Assembly (NCBI RefSeq): GCF_003863965.1
Contig: NZ_RRCN01000001.1
Span: 186,001 to 250,000 of the forward strand
DNA length: 64,000 nt
DNA from: Paenibacillus oralis
Lineage (GTDB): Bacteria; Bacillota; Bacilli; Paenibacillales; Paenibacillaceae
Direction: 5' to 3'
Shown here: positions 53,304-62,025 of the stretch, in pieces
Numbering within the stretch: position 1 is the first letter of the stretch
How the letters are laid out: every line of letters starts with the position of its first letter
Translations under genes and position numbers: made by a program
Notes under the pieces: model-generated
What the model saw: only the letters and a program-made list of their open reading frames with translations
Databases searched by the model: none
What the model was told of the DNA's origin: nothing

Positions 53304-55095
53304 GGCGCCGCCCTCCTTTGGCCAGATAAGACGTTATCGTGGTTCCCTGTCCTTCGGTGCTTTGGACATCCAATGTTGCCTCGCTGCCAAAAAAAGCTTT
53401 AAGCCGTTCATTCACATTGTGCAGCCCAATGCCCCCGGAGGATGAGATTTCCGCCAAGGGCAGCCGCCCTTCGAGCACCTCGCGGATCATGGTCAGCCGC
53501 TCAGCCGGAATGCCGGACCCGCTGTCGGATATCCGCAGCAGAACCCCCGATTCCTCGGCCAACAACTCCAGCCGCAATTCCGCCGGCCCGCGAACATTCT
53601 TGAATCCGTGAAGGATGCTGTTTTCCACAAGGGGCTGAAGAATAAACCTTGGACAAGGAAGCGGCAGCGCCTCCTCATGGATGACAAAATCGGTGATCAA
53701 TTTATCGCCCATCCGGACCCGGTGGATATCGAGATAATGCCTGACATTTTCGAGTTCTTCGCCCAGCGTGCTTTCATCTTTGGTTTTGGACAAGCTGTAC
53801 CTAAGCAGCTTCCCCAGCTTCAAGCCGATGTCGGCGACTTCGTTGTCGTCGTTCATGGCCGCCAGCATACACATCGTTTCCAGCGTGTTGTACAGGAAAT
53901 GCGGATTGATTTGCGCTTGCAGCATTTTGATCTCGGCTTCCTTCTTCAGCAGCTCCGTTTGCGTAACCACCTGCTTCAATTCGTCAACCCGGCTGATCAT
54001 CGAGTTATATGCCGAAATCAGGTAACCAATTTCATCGGCGCCGCCTTCGTCGGCCGGGTAAATGGCATTTTTCGGATCATCGACCCTTCTCATATGGCGG
54101 GAAAAACGCACAATCCTTAGCGTGATCGACGAGGCGATCGTGAAGTACATGACGGACAGCAGCGTGAGCAGCAGCAGGCCGAGACCTACGGCTAACCCGG
54201 CTTCTTTTCCGATATTCAGTGCATCCCGCGTTTTGTAAACCTCCACCAGCGTAAGGTTAAAGCGTTCGATTCGAGCCGCGCCGATCAAATAATGACGGTC
54301 CTTGGTGTAAAAGCTGGCCATGCCGGCCTTGGGAACCCGGGACAGAAGTTCGCTTTGGGCCTGTTCATCAAGCTCCAGAGCAGGGTCCTCGTACAGCACG
54401 CGGCCGCTTGCGTCCGCGACTATCCGCCATACCTCGTCCTTGCTTTGCTGCGTATTGAAAAACTGCTTGATCAGTCCATCGTTCAAGGTCAACTGCAGCA
54501 AGCCGATGGTGCGCGTGTAGCTGGTGTTATACATTTTGTGCAAGTATCGAATGGACGGCAGCCGATCGCGGTCACTGGATGCTTCGTACACCCACAGTCC
54601 CCTGTTCGGAGGCAACTGCTCGACGGCTTCCGCTTCTGCGTGCTGCTGAGCCGTAAATCTAGCGATATCCTCCACTTCGGGAGACAGGATGGGCACTTTT
54701 GAATCGGCTTTATACATCGTAATCTTATCGACTAGCTGATTGGATATATAAGCAAATGAAAAAGTAGGGCCGATTTCTTTTTTATAAATGTAGGCTTGAT
54801 CCCAATCCTCGGCGCTGAAGCCTCCCAAATAGTCAATGAGACTGGTGTTGTTTTGAAACAGCGGGTACATCGCTTCAATTTTGGTAAGATCCACCTCCAG
54901 ATTCCGGTAAGCCTGCTCCATCATTTGCGTTTTGCCGCTTTTAAAGTGATCCAGCTGGTTCATGTACATTTGTCGATAGAAGACGAATCCAAACACGGCA
55001 AAAGGAATGCAGATGAGCAGGATATATCCGATAAACAGTTTGTGAACAAGACGCAGACTTCGAAGACGCGTTGCAATCGCTTGCAAAATATTCAT
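53296..55095 (-). CDS. YesM-type sensor histidine kinase
   Basis: 599 residues. Membrane helices at about 19-40 and 300-322 flank an extracellular Cache-like sensor. HAMP-like linker, then phospho-acceptor in QINPHFLYNTLE, N-box LVENSILHGFKN, and G-box DSGSGIP and GIGLHNVNERLKAFFG. First gene of the aldouronate operon, so the system regulates itself. The promoter zone carries a TATAAT box at 55141-55136 and a cre-like site at 55171. Confidence 0.92.
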   Translation of the reverse strand: MNILQAIATRLRSLRLVHKLFIGYILLICIPFAVFGFVFYRQMYMNQLDHFKSGKTQMMEQAYRNLEVDLTKIEAMYPLFQNNTSLIDYLGGFSAEDWDQAYIYKKEIGPTFSFAYISNQLVDKITMYKADSKVPILSPEVEDIARFTAQQHAEAEAVEQLPPNRGLWVYEASSDRDRLPSIRYLHKMYNTSYTRTIGLLQLTLNDGLIKQFFNTQQSKDEVWRIVADASGRVLYEDPALELDEQAQSELLSRVPKAGMASFYTKDRHYLIGAARIERFNLTLVEVYKTRDALNIGKEAGLAVGLGLLLLTLLSVMYFTIASSITLRIVRFSRHMRRVDDPKNAIYPADEGGADEIGYLISAYNSMISRVDELKQVVTQTELLKKEAEIKMLQAQINPHFLYNTLETMCMLAAMNDDNEVADIGLKLGKLLRYSLSKTKDESTLGEELENVRHYLDIHRVRMGDKLITDFVIHEEALPLPCPRFILQPLVENSILHGFKNVRGPAELRLELLAEESGVLLRISDSGSGIPAERLTMIREVLEGRLPLAEISSSGGIGLHNVNERLKAFFGSEATLDVQSTEGQGTTITSYLAKGGRRHA

Positions 55096-55135
55096 AGCTC
55101 ACACCTTCAGGCTTCAAAATGGTTTTTAGCTATTT

Positions 55136-55184
55136 ATTATAGCACGTTGTTTTGGAGGCCATCGGCGTTTTGTATTCGCTTTCA
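55136..55184 (-). promoter_or_regulatory. Promoter and cre-like site of xylan operon
   Basis: TATAAT on the minus strand (55141-55136) with no good -35 box, as expected when an AraC-type activator is needed. TGAAAGCGAATACA (minus strand, 55184-55171) matches the CcpA consensus TGWAANCGNTNWCA at all but one fixed position. CcpA repression of this operon by preferred sugars is plausible. Confidence 0.45.
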
Positions 55185-55374
55185 AAAGCTTAATTTAATT
55201 ATAGGAGTGCCCTCTCGAATTCGATACTTATGATTTATAATGTTTGACTCCTCATTTTTAAGGAGGCGGTCCCCTTCCCTTGCAAATACGCATAGTGTTC
55301 TGCCGATGTATTTTTTAGTTGTTTTTTCTGTATGGCTTGATATCCGTTGGTGCGAGAGAGCATCCAATGTGGCG

Positions 55375-55620
55375 GGTACACCAGCCCATCGTGAGCATAG
55401 GAGTTCCCTTGTAAAACGTGCCGGTGGCATGATCTCTAAATCGGGCAAGCAACTCGACCGCTTTGCTGCGATTCCGTTCAAACATGGAAGCATGGAAGCG
55501 TCAACGATGAAAAGGGCGTCACGATCCGCCGAGGTCAGCACATCTACCTTTTGCACTGTAGCCGTTTCGAGCAGTGGCTCAAATCGACACCAGGTGAGGG
55601 GGCTGTCTAAAGTGTTCGTG
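55375..55620 (-). pseudogene. Broken DDE transposase fragment (IS4-like), second copy
   Basis: The minus strand carries DSPLTWCRFEPLLETATVQK, VDVLTSADRDALFIVDASM and then, with a 9-base duplication (atggaagc twice) and shifts, ERNRSKAVELLARFRDHATG and TFYKGTPMLTMGW. It is the same relic as at 3409-3690 but extends further in the middle and lacks the end. Left border of the second composite unit. Confidence 0.6.
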
Positions 55621-55676
55621 TCTTGGCGTCTTGGCGTCTTGGCGTCTTGGTGTCTCGGTGTCTTTGTGTCCCTGCC
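55620..55676. repeat. 8-bp microsatellite GTCTTGGC
   Basis: About seven units: four of gtcttggc/t followed by gtctcggt, gtctttgt and gtccctgc. The corresponding site in copy 1 (3687-3720) has about four degenerate units. It lies between the old transposase relic and the inner IS end in both copies. Confidence 0.65.
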
Positions 55677-55682
55677 TGCAGC

Positions 55683-57081
55683 CTTTGCACGATTATCCCT
55701 TTCGTTAAGGAAGTAGGGGGTGGGGGCTAGAGTGAGGGTTCCAAAAGAGAGAAGAAAAAGAGATGGTGAAAAATGAGGCGGTTCAGGTGAGATTTTCGGC
55801 TTGATCAGGGAACATATGTTTGGTATAATGAAATAAATGGAACGTGCGTTCGTAAATTCTTGATTCGGGGGCGAGTGAACATGGAGGGCAATGCGGGAAC
55901 GGAACTTCAATCATTCAGCAGCCGTTATAACAGCGAGCAGGCCTGCATGGAGGCGGTGATCGCGATGAAGTGGCAGAACGGCTTCGTCTGCCCGCGCTGC
56001 GCTCACACCCGGTGCAGTCGTCTGACCTCTAGGCATATCCCCTTGTTCGAGTGCGGAAGGTGCAAGCATCAAACATCGGCTTTGGTCGGCACGATTTTTG
56101 AAGGAACGCATCTGCCCCTGCTCAAGTGGTTCAAGGCGCTGGAGTTGTTCTTGCTTGAGGGCGGCATCTCGGCGATGCGGCTGAGCAAGGTGATCCGGGT
56201 CACCTACAAAACCGCCTGGTTGCTGCTGCACAAAATACGCCATGCCGCCCTAGAGTTCGATGCCCGGGAGCTGCTCTGCGGAGACGTGAAGGTGAACAGC
56301 GATCTGTATGGGTGTAATCCGTCCCGGTTTCAGGTTTCGAATCCGTATGCCTCGGCGGTCGTAGCGGGATGCACGGTCACGGAGTCGGGCGAGCCGGAGC
56401 AGGTCAAAATCCGCCTGGTGCCGCATAAGAGAGGAGACGGACAAAGGGCAAACCGTCTCGAACTCGCCGCGTTCCTCAACGAGCATGTGGATGTCCGTAC
56501 ATCGGCGGTAGAGTCGTTTCCTCTAGCCTTTCGGCTGTATGCGCCCTTGCGGAAAGTGGTGAGAGAGGCGTGGGAATCGCTGAAGAGTACGTATGTAGCC
56601 TTGGGACTGAAGCATCTTCAGGCGTACCTAAACGAATACACCGTACGCCGCTCGCTACGCCGGCCCGGAGCGGAAGAAACGATGCGGCAGGAGTTACTGC
56701 GCATGTGTGTGGCGATTCCGGCTATCCCTTACCGCCGGCTGATCGCACGCCAACCGAACCAGCCCCTTGCGGCTGCGGCCTGATCGTGGCGCTGGAACGG
56801 CGGGTTTGACGCAGATCAACTTAATGGGTAGGGGTTAACATAACAGTCCGGGCGTTGCTGCAAATGGAAAGGTTCAGGCTACAGCAAAATCACGTCTTTT
56901 CGTTTCCCTCGCGGTTTGTCCTTGATCTCTTGTCCGGCCTGTTTCACCTCCCCTAAACCTGATTCCTTCTCCTAAGCCCGTCTAAATTATCTCGAACCGA
57001 TCTGCTTCTCCACCAAATATTTTCTTCTCCCGAGCTTGTCGGTTTCTCTGCTACCTGATCAAACGGGATAATCGTGCAAAG
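55683..57081 (+). mobile_element. Inner IS1595-type element, copy 2
   Basis: Same inverted ends as copy 1: ctttgcacgattatccc (55683-55699) and gggataatcgtgcaaag (57065-57081). It is 23 bases shorter because of small deletions after the transposase gene (for example the loss of one cttgctcttgt-type repeat). Same orientation as copy 1, about 52 kb away. Confidence 0.65.
55881..56783 (+). CDS. IS1595-family transposase, copy 2
   Basis: About 300 residues from ATG 55881. Zinc ribbon (CPRC, CGRC), GTIFEGTHLPLLKWF, HTH-like segment and HLQAYLNEYTVRRSLRR are all intact. Roughly 30 residues differ from copy 1, such as LLHKIRHAALEFD for MLHKIRHAVGEFD. The VNSD replacement of the canonical VDET box is shared by both copies, so it predates the duplication and is not a random hit. 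Function as discussed for copy 1. Confidence 0.75.
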   Translation: MEGNAGTELQSFSSRYNSEQACMEAVIAMKWQNGFVCPRCAHTRCSRLTSRHIPLFECGRCKHQTSALVGTIFEGTHLPLLKWFKALELFLLEGGISAMRLSKVIRVTYKTAWLLLHKIRHAALEFDARELLCGDVKVNSDLYGCNPSRFQVSNPYASAVVAGCTVTESGEPEQVKIRLVPHKRGDGQRANRLELAAFLNEHVDVRTSAVESFPLAFRLYAPLRKVVREAWESLKSTYVALGLKHLQAYLNEYTVRRSLRRPGAEETMRQELLRMCVAIPAIPYRRLIARQPNQPLAAAA

Positions 57082-57195
57082 CGTCCGGACAGCGAGTGTT
57101 GATCTGCCGCCCACCCCACTTCCCTATCCTCAAGCTTTCAATGCTCTTGGCAGTTGATTTAGGTCGGGCTGATGATCGATAATAATGAAAGACAC

Positions 57196-57423
57196 CTCTT
57201 TTGTCTGATTTTAGTCATTGTAGTCTTCCCCACGGTAGGTCTGTTCTTGCGGAACCGTCCCCAAGAGAAAGAAGGCTATTGGCCCGGATTGTTTTACAGC
57301 AAATCGGGAAATTACAGTCTATCCTTCTATATTTCGCTCGCTCTTTTGGCCGGAGCGGCCGTCTTTACATTAATGCTTTCCGAAACCGAGAGACAGCATC
57401 GCCCGCCGGTCTCCCTCTTATAG
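57196..57423 (+). pseudogene. MFS transporter remnant with central deletion
   Basis: Right after the IS flank, the plus strand reads FCLILVIVVFPTVGLFLRNR and PQEKEGYWPG, the loop after helix 6 of an MFS protein, then LFYSKSGNYSLSFYISLALL and AGAAVFTLMLSETE, the last helix. The roughly 200 residues between are gone, with the frame kept, and the N-terminal half is lost to the IS. No function is possible. Confidence 0.6.
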
Positions 57424-57885
57424 TTTTCTCGCCTTGATAACAAAAGTTAAAGGGAGCATCTTTGCTTTTTTTGCAAAATCGCTGTTATCGTCCCTCGATT
57501 GCATAATTTCATCATCCGATTGCTCAATCATTTGCTCAATGACAAATCCCGCTTTGGAGAGCGCATTCACATAGGTTGATAGTTTGCGGTCCGATAATGT
57601 TAGCACACCTTCTCCGGCCAAATCAGGAGATAACGAATACCAAGATTCATCGAAATAACACTTGTTAAAAGCAAGCATATTATTTTCCGCAACAACACAT
57701 TTGTGTATAGGATGAGACCAACTGAAAATAAATACGCCCTTTTTTCCTGAGACATCACCAAAAAGTTGGCATTTTTCTTCTGAGACAAATGATCCATAAA
57801 AAGGAAGCACGATTGCTCCTAAAAAGTCGTTTCCATTTGTATCCCAATAGAAGCTGTTTGTTTTATAAACCGCATTTTTGTCCAT
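57418..57885 (-). pseudogene. SAM methyltransferase-like gene lacking its SAM site
   Basis: 155 codons with a good aaggg site. The start (AVYKTNSFYWDTNGNDFLGA) and end (LSTYVNALSKAGFVIEQMIE, LPLTFVIKARKL) are those of small class I methyltransferases of about 240 residues. At residue 49 LFGDVSGKKG, where LDIGCGxG should follow, jumps straight to VFIFSWSHPIHKC, the region after strand 5. About 80-90 residues with the SAM-binding motifs are missing in frame. A product may still be made, but it cannot bind SAM in the normal way. Confidence 0.65.
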
Positions 57886-57949
57886 GCCGACACCCTTCCC
57901 CTATATATACCTGAAAATACTGTATTGGATTACTTCGGATTATCGAAAC

Positions 57950-58393
57950 CTAACTTAGAATTTGTCTGATATGATGCTCCAGATGATTCACATAATCATC
58001 AAATAACCAACCAAGAGTTACTCTGCTTTTATCGCTTAAGACACAATGTTTGTTGAAATCCGATGGTTCAGCTTTTTTTATAACGTTTAAAATGTGTTTG
58101 TTAAGTTGAACCCATAATGCAAGCAAATCTGATTTGTTATAGTTATTTTGATAATCATGGATTTCAACCCATTCATCCTGCTTGTATCCATCAATACGAA
58201 CGAGTTCGTCACTCAATATGATCCTGACAAATCGGGAATGGTTATTAGCCGCTGAATCGCATAAATGCCCAAGGATTTCTTGTTTTGACCACTTATTTAT
58301 AGAAACCTTTTTACGAAACTCATTCTCTTCCATGTTATTTATGATCTTTGGAAGATCCTCAAGAAGTTTTTCGAATTTTTTAATTGAACTCAT
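57950..58393 (-). CDS. DinB-family protein
   Basis: 147 residues, four-helix bundle. Metal-site His residues in ILGHLCDSAANNHSRF and DDYVNHLEHHIRQIL are in the expected DinB/YfiT places. SINKWSKQEILGHL is the common family start. DinB-type proteins include thiol-dependent transferases (bacillithiol S-transferases); the substrate is not known. agaaaggg ribosome site. Confidence 0.85.
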   Translation of the reverse strand: MSSIKKFEKLLEDLPKIINNMEENEFRKKVSINKWSKQEILGHLCDSAANNHSRFVRIILSDELVRIDGYKQDEWVEIHDYQNNYNKSDLLALWVQLNKHILNVIKKAEPSDFNKHCVLSDKSRVTLGWLFDDYVNHLEHHIRQILS

Positions 58394-58894
58394 TGGTTAT
58401 CACCCTTTCTTCGAACCATCAGCCTTCAATCCGCTTTCAAAATAGTGGCATTTTATGTACTCATTATCCGGAGTCAGGCCTGTTCATCCTCATTAGCGAC
58501 ATTTTGGTTCTTATTTACCTAGGAATGGTTCAGAACGCGGTCATTTCCTTGTGATTCGAGAAAATAGCGACATAAATTCCCTCTATTCCTCTCAAATGGG
58601 CGAATGAACTACCGTTGCATCATCTAAACTGAAAGGTCGTAGTATTAGTCTTTCTAATTGAATGGTCAGCAATTTTTTCATATATAGCCTCCTAAACATT
58701 TACAAAACGACCCAGCCTTAGGTAGCTCCTATCTTAAGCTGGGTCGTTTTGTTGTGTGAGCCTTCTTGAACAATGTTATAATTTCTAGATGGTGGTAAAT
58801 AAAAGGAAAATTCAATATATTCCTTTATTAGGTGATTCCTTTCATTTTTTGGCTGTAAGAAGGCAGTGTTATCTGAGGTCTATGCCTTCTTTGA
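58394..58894. other. 500-base intergenic stretch
   Basis: It holds two loosely similar tagcgacat motifs (58494, 58564) and one strong hairpin (58702-58752). I see no gene; short open frames on the plus strand lack ribosome sites and coding character. Confidence 0.4.
58702..58752. terminator. Strong symmetric hairpin
   Basis: acaaaacgacccagccttaggtag pairs with ctatcttaagctgggtcgttttgt. It could end the DUF3024 gene on the minus strand. Core shared with the hairpins at 41679 and 61500. Confidence 0.75.
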
Positions 58895-59233
58895 TTACAT
58901 CCAAAAATACCCATATTCATTTCGATCAAGCATCCTTAATTGCTTTTCAAAGTCTTCTATCGGTTTTATATCCTCCACGAAATGCCACTTATCTTTACTG
59001 TCCTTCCAATAGATCTTCCACTTGTTTTCTTCAAATCTAAATTGAGCAATCGGCAATTCAACGCGTTGTCCGGGCCTATACGAGGGTCTATCTTGTGAAA
59101 GAGTGACTGTGTTTCCTCTAAATTTATAAAGGATTTTAAATTCATCCCTAAGGTGCTTGGGAATTTTCCCTTCAATATAACGGTCGAGAATTTTTTCCAG
59201 CCTCTTCTTTGTAAAAGCATCAAATCCAGCCAT
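58895..59233 (-). CDS. DUF3024 protein
   Basis: 112 residues. YRPGQRVELPIAQFRFEENKWKIYWKDSKDKWHFVEDIKPIEDFEKQLRMLDRNEYGYFW is the DUF3024 pattern nearly from end to end. Cytoplasmic, function unknown; common in Bacillus and Paenibacillus as a single gene. gaggga ribosome site 6 bases before ATG. Confidence 0.85.
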   Translation of the reverse strand: MAGFDAFTKKRLEKILDRYIEGKIPKHLRDEFKILYKFRGNTVTLSQDRPSYRPGQRVELPIAQFRFEENKWKIYWKDSKDKWHFVEDIKPIEDFEKQLRMLDRNEYGYFWM

Positions 59234-59276
59234 ATCGATCCCTCCAGGTTATATCTTCAGTTTTAAATTGTATCAC

Positions 59277-59711
59277 TTAGATCTTTTTATACATAAAGAT
59301 CAAATCATCAATTGTACTTAATCCGTTTTTCCTATAGAATTGCTCTGCCGGTACTCCCTTGCTTGTCAATAATGTTATTCGCTCAATTCCTTCACTCTTT
59401 AATGCGTTATCAAGATGATCCAGCAACCTTGTTCCTACTCCACTTCTTTGGTTGGCTGTGTCTACGCACATTTCATTAATGAAAAACTCATCACCGCTCC
59501 ACCATCTCTTTCTAATTCCCATGATGAATCCTTTTATGTTTATGTCATCTGCTACAACCCCCTTAAACCCTGGGGTGTCTATATAGTCTTGCAAATATTG
59601 CCGAGCTTTCTCTTGCGTCCAATTATCTTTCCATGGCTCTTGGTTGAATACATGTATAAATAATTCAACGCAGCCTTGAAAATCCTCAAACGAGTAGTGT
59701 CGTATATTCAT
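59277..59711 (-). CDS. GNAT acetyltransferase
   Basis: 144 residues from MNIRHYSFEDFQG (59711). FINEMCVDTANQRSGVGTRLLDHLDNALKSEGIERITLLTS has the acetyl-CoA loop QRSGVG; AEQFYRKNGLSTIDDLIFMYKKI is the end. Similar to AAC(6')-like or ribosomal-protein acetyltransferases, but the substrate cannot be given. Part of the second AT-rich island. Confidence 0.88.
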   Translation of the reverse strand: MNIRHYSFEDFQGCVELFIHVFNQEPWKDNWTQEKARQYLQDYIDTPGFKGVVADDINIKGFIMGIRKRWWSGDEFFINEMCVDTANQRSGVGTRLLDHLDNALKSEGIERITLLTSKGVPAEQFYRKNGLSTIDDLIFMYKKI

Positions 59712-59798
59712 TAAAACAACTTCTTTCAATATTTTTTTATTGCGATACGGTTAGGTTCGCCAGAGCTTGTCCCTCCTGATTATACTCCCTAAGAATAC

Positions 59799-59954
59799 TA
59801 CGGCGGACGGGCAGCCGAATGGCTGCGAGGCGTGGACACGATGTTATTTTATCCGGATGTCCCATCCACCGTAGCTCAACGGGAAAAATTATTTATTATA
59901 AACTACTTCCGTCCTCGCAATAAAATCATGAATCGATCTTTTATCTTCCCGTAG
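59799..59954 (+). pseudogene. Possible GT4 glycosyltransferase fragment
   Basis: The plus strand reads YGGRAAEWLRGVDTMLFYPD and VPSTVAQREK, then hydrophobic nonsense to a stop. WLRGVDTxLFYPD is the linker motif of GT4 glycosyltransferases before the C-terminal domain. There is no start or ribosome site. It is GC-richer than the surrounding island and looks like a leftover piece of a lost gene. Confidence 0.4.
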
Positions 59955-59972
59955 CCCGACCATTTTCGTTTA

Positions 59973-60416
59973 TTACATATTTATTATAAATCCCGTTTTC
60001 TTACCTTTTATAAAACCTGCCTTTTCATAAAATTTATGTACCTCATCCTTCTGAGAACTGGTCATTAACATCACTTTATAGCAGTTCATTTCTTTTGCAA
60101 TTTCTTTAGCCTTTCCCAACACCACCAGACCGAATCCATTTCGTCTATACTCTTCATGCGTCACGACATTTTCGATTAGACCATAAGGCCTTGCACTTCT
60201 AGTCAAATTCTTTATTATAACCAGGACGCAAGACGCTACAATTCTCCCATTATGTTCAACTACAAGAATATTCATATTCTTATCTTCCAACATTTCCCGC
60301 CAGTGATCGAATAACGCCTGATTTCTCTCTAACACAGGATCCGAAGGCTGTAAAAAGCTATATAGCAATAAAAGGTCTTCTAATTCATCTTCATGGATTA
60401 ATCTACATATGGTCAC
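59973..60416 (-). CDS. GNAT acetyltransferase
   Basis: 147 residues from GTG 60416 (gaggtg 7 bases before). [57 protein letters not shown]: the RRNGFG loop and end motif are complete. Related to the proteins at 36012 and 60490. Substrate unknown. Confidence 0.88.
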   Translation of the reverse strand: MTICRLIHEDELEDLLLLYSFLQPSDPVLERNQALFDHWREMLEDKNMNILVVEHNGRIVASCVLVIIKNLTRSARPYGLIENVVTHEEYRRNGFGLVVLGKAKEIAKEMNCYKVMLMTSSQKDEVHKFYEKAGFIKGKKTGFIINM

Positions 60417-60489
60417 TTCATTGCACCTCAGCTTTCAATACCGCATAATCTCGGAGGTTCATCTAACGTCTTCTTTGATATCTTCATCA

Positions 60490-60927
60490 TTACTTTAATT
60501 TCTTCTTAAATCCTTTTTGGTCGGTAGTATATCCAATGGCTTTATAAAATTCATGTGAGCCTTCACGTTCACTCTCAGATACAAGAATTACATATTTACA
60601 TTGATTGTCTGCCCCAAAGCTTTCTAAGCAATTCATAAGAGCCTTGCCAACGCCATAACCCTGATAATCAGGGGCAACGACTACATTCTCTACTAACATG
60701 AATGTGCCGCATTCTCCTACTAAGTCATAACAAATTACTCCCATTGCAGTTCCAATCACTTTATTACTGTTATCGGCAACAGCAACAAAGTAATTTGAGT
60801 TCTCATTAATTGTTTTTAACTGTTTTTTCATCTTGTCTTTATTAGAGTCTTTGCCAATAAAATCATGAAAAAGATCTGACAAGTATTCAATATCCTTTAG
60901 CTCTGCTCTTCTGATAAAATATTGCAT
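60490..60927 (-). CDS. GNAT acetyltransferase
   Basis: 145 residues from MQYFIRRAELKDIEYL (ATG 60927, aaaaggag upstream). LVENVVVAPDYQGYGVGKALMNCLESFGADNQCKYVILVSESEREGSHEFYKAIGY with the QGYGVG loop. Close in pattern to the protein at 36012 (MGVICYDLVGEC here, MGIICQDIVGEC there), so the two are paralogs. Substrate unknown. Confidence 0.88.
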   Translation of the reverse strand: MQYFIRRAELKDIEYLSDLFHDFIGKDSNKDKMKKQLKTINENSNYFVAVADNSNKVIGTAMGVICYDLVGECGTFMLVENVVVAPDYQGYGVGKALMNCLESFGADNQCKYVILVSESEREGSHEFYKAIGYTTDQKGFKKKLK

Positions 60928-61031
60928 TAAGCATCGCTCCTTTTTCAATAAACATTTTGCGAACCGGACCTTTTAGCACCGAGGCAAACCGATTCTAATA
61001 ATTTCTGATCAATCAAGGGGAATCGTACTAT

Positions 61032-61451
61032 CTATATAAAGATTGATTGTTTCAGAATAGAACTCGCCTTCATTATCGTTCCATGTAAACCTATATCATC
61101 AAGATTATCTAGAAGACCTACTGGTCCAGCTTCCGAACTTGCTTCATTCACAAAAACTGTTTCGTCCTTGCCATAAGGATTTATTTTTTTAATTTCAAAT
61201 TTATAATAGGTGCTATTCTCAACATTCTTTGGATCACCTTTGTATGCTAACTTTCCATGTCCTCGTAAAATTTTATTGGGCGAAACTATTATTTTGTAAT
61301 CAGTAATGTCCCACACTTCACCCGTACCATTAAGATTGTACACTTGAACAACAATATTTGACGGTGGATCGATCCTCTTAAAATACATAAAACCCCAAAC
61401 GACATTAGAAATAATAAAGATTGCTGATAATAAAAAGATTATTTTTTTCAT
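61032..61451 (-). CDS. Hypothetical exported or membrane-anchored protein (139 aa)
   Basis: MKKIIFLLSAIFIISNVVWGFMYF is a signal anchor or signal peptide with no lipobox. The rest is a small beta-rich extracellular domain (VVQVYNLNGTGEVWDITDYKIIVSPNKILRGHGKLAY). I do not recognise the family. A strong hairpin at 61500 lies upstream, not downstream. Confidence 0.65.
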   Translation of the reverse strand: MKKIIFLLSAIFIISNVVWGFMYFKRIDPPSNIVVQVYNLNGTGEVWDITDYKIIVSPNKILRGHGKLAYKGDPKNVENSTYYKFEIKKINPYGKDETVFVNEASSEAGPVGLLDNLDDIGLHGTIMKASSILKQSIFI

Positions 61452-61499
61452 TTTTCACTCCCATTGCAGGAATTTCACATCACGTTCCCGCATCTACGA

Positions 61500-61542
61500 C
61501 ACGACCCGGCCTTAGATAGTGCCTATCTTAGGTCGGGTCGTG
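61500..61542. terminator. Strong symmetric hairpin
   Basis: cacgacccggccttagatag-tgc-ctatcttaggtcgggtcgtg. It sits between the exported protein gene and the KdpD-side fragment, and could end transcripts arriving from the right on the minus strand. Core shared with hairpins at 41679 and 58702. Confidence 0.7.
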
Positions 61543-61811
61543 TGTTGTCTGAATATTCTTCTTTGCTTTCACATCCGACAACTATGAGGCGAATGCTCCA
61601 CAGCTAGATGCATTGTGCTACGACGGGGTCCTTCTGCGAGTTACCTCCACATCGATTAATGTTTTCAGTTATCAGGCGTATATTCAATTAAATCCGATAG
61701 TTTTCACTCAAATGTATCACACACATTTAATCAAACAAACTCCCTCCTATGCTCATAATATTATCTCTCAAAATCATTTTTTTCAATTAAAGCTACATAT
61801 TTAAATGAATT

Positions 61812-61840
61812 AGGGGCCTTGCGGCCCCTCTTCTTTTTAT
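61812..61840. terminator. Hairpin after KdpD-side fragment
   Basis: aggggcc-ttgc-ggcccct followed on the plus strand by cttcttttta. No plus-strand gene lies before it, and on the minus strand it directly follows the fragment and KdpD genes, so it probably works for those despite a poorer T run. Confidence 0.55.
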
Positions 61841-62025
61841 CTTCTATCCCTGTCATATAATGTTGTTGTATTCACGAACATCTGCCACTGACGCTCAATA
61901 ATCTCTAATTCCATCTTACTTGTATGTGCCACATAAAGTTCTCGATTTCTTCCATCGATTGAATGAGCTTCTATAGCTTCTAATAAAACCCATTGTTCCG
62001 GAAACGGATTGTCGGTAAATATTGA
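61837..62025 (-). pseudogene. Hypothetical gene remnant with central deletion
   Basis: In the same frame as the KdpD-like gene and directly after its stop, 62 codons read SIFTDNPFPEQWVLLEAIEA, HSIDGRNRELYVAHTSKMEL, EIIERQWQMF and on to TAA 61837. I recall small Bacillota proteins with an N-terminal xWVLLEAIEAxSxxG part, a middle section, and a C-terminal RELYVAHTSREKLDI part. Here the two ends are joined and no start codon is visible. The family recollection is from memory and should be checked. Confidence 0.5.

Noticed and set aside
55620..55676. Short direct repeats as a possible CRISPR array
   Set aside because: Units are 8 bases and contiguous with no spacers, and no cas gene is near; it is a microsatellite.
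61613..61804. Plus-strand 63-codon frame before the hairpin at 61812
   Set aside because: No ribosome site, low complexity and no motif; the plus-strand hairpin after it is not enough to call a gene.
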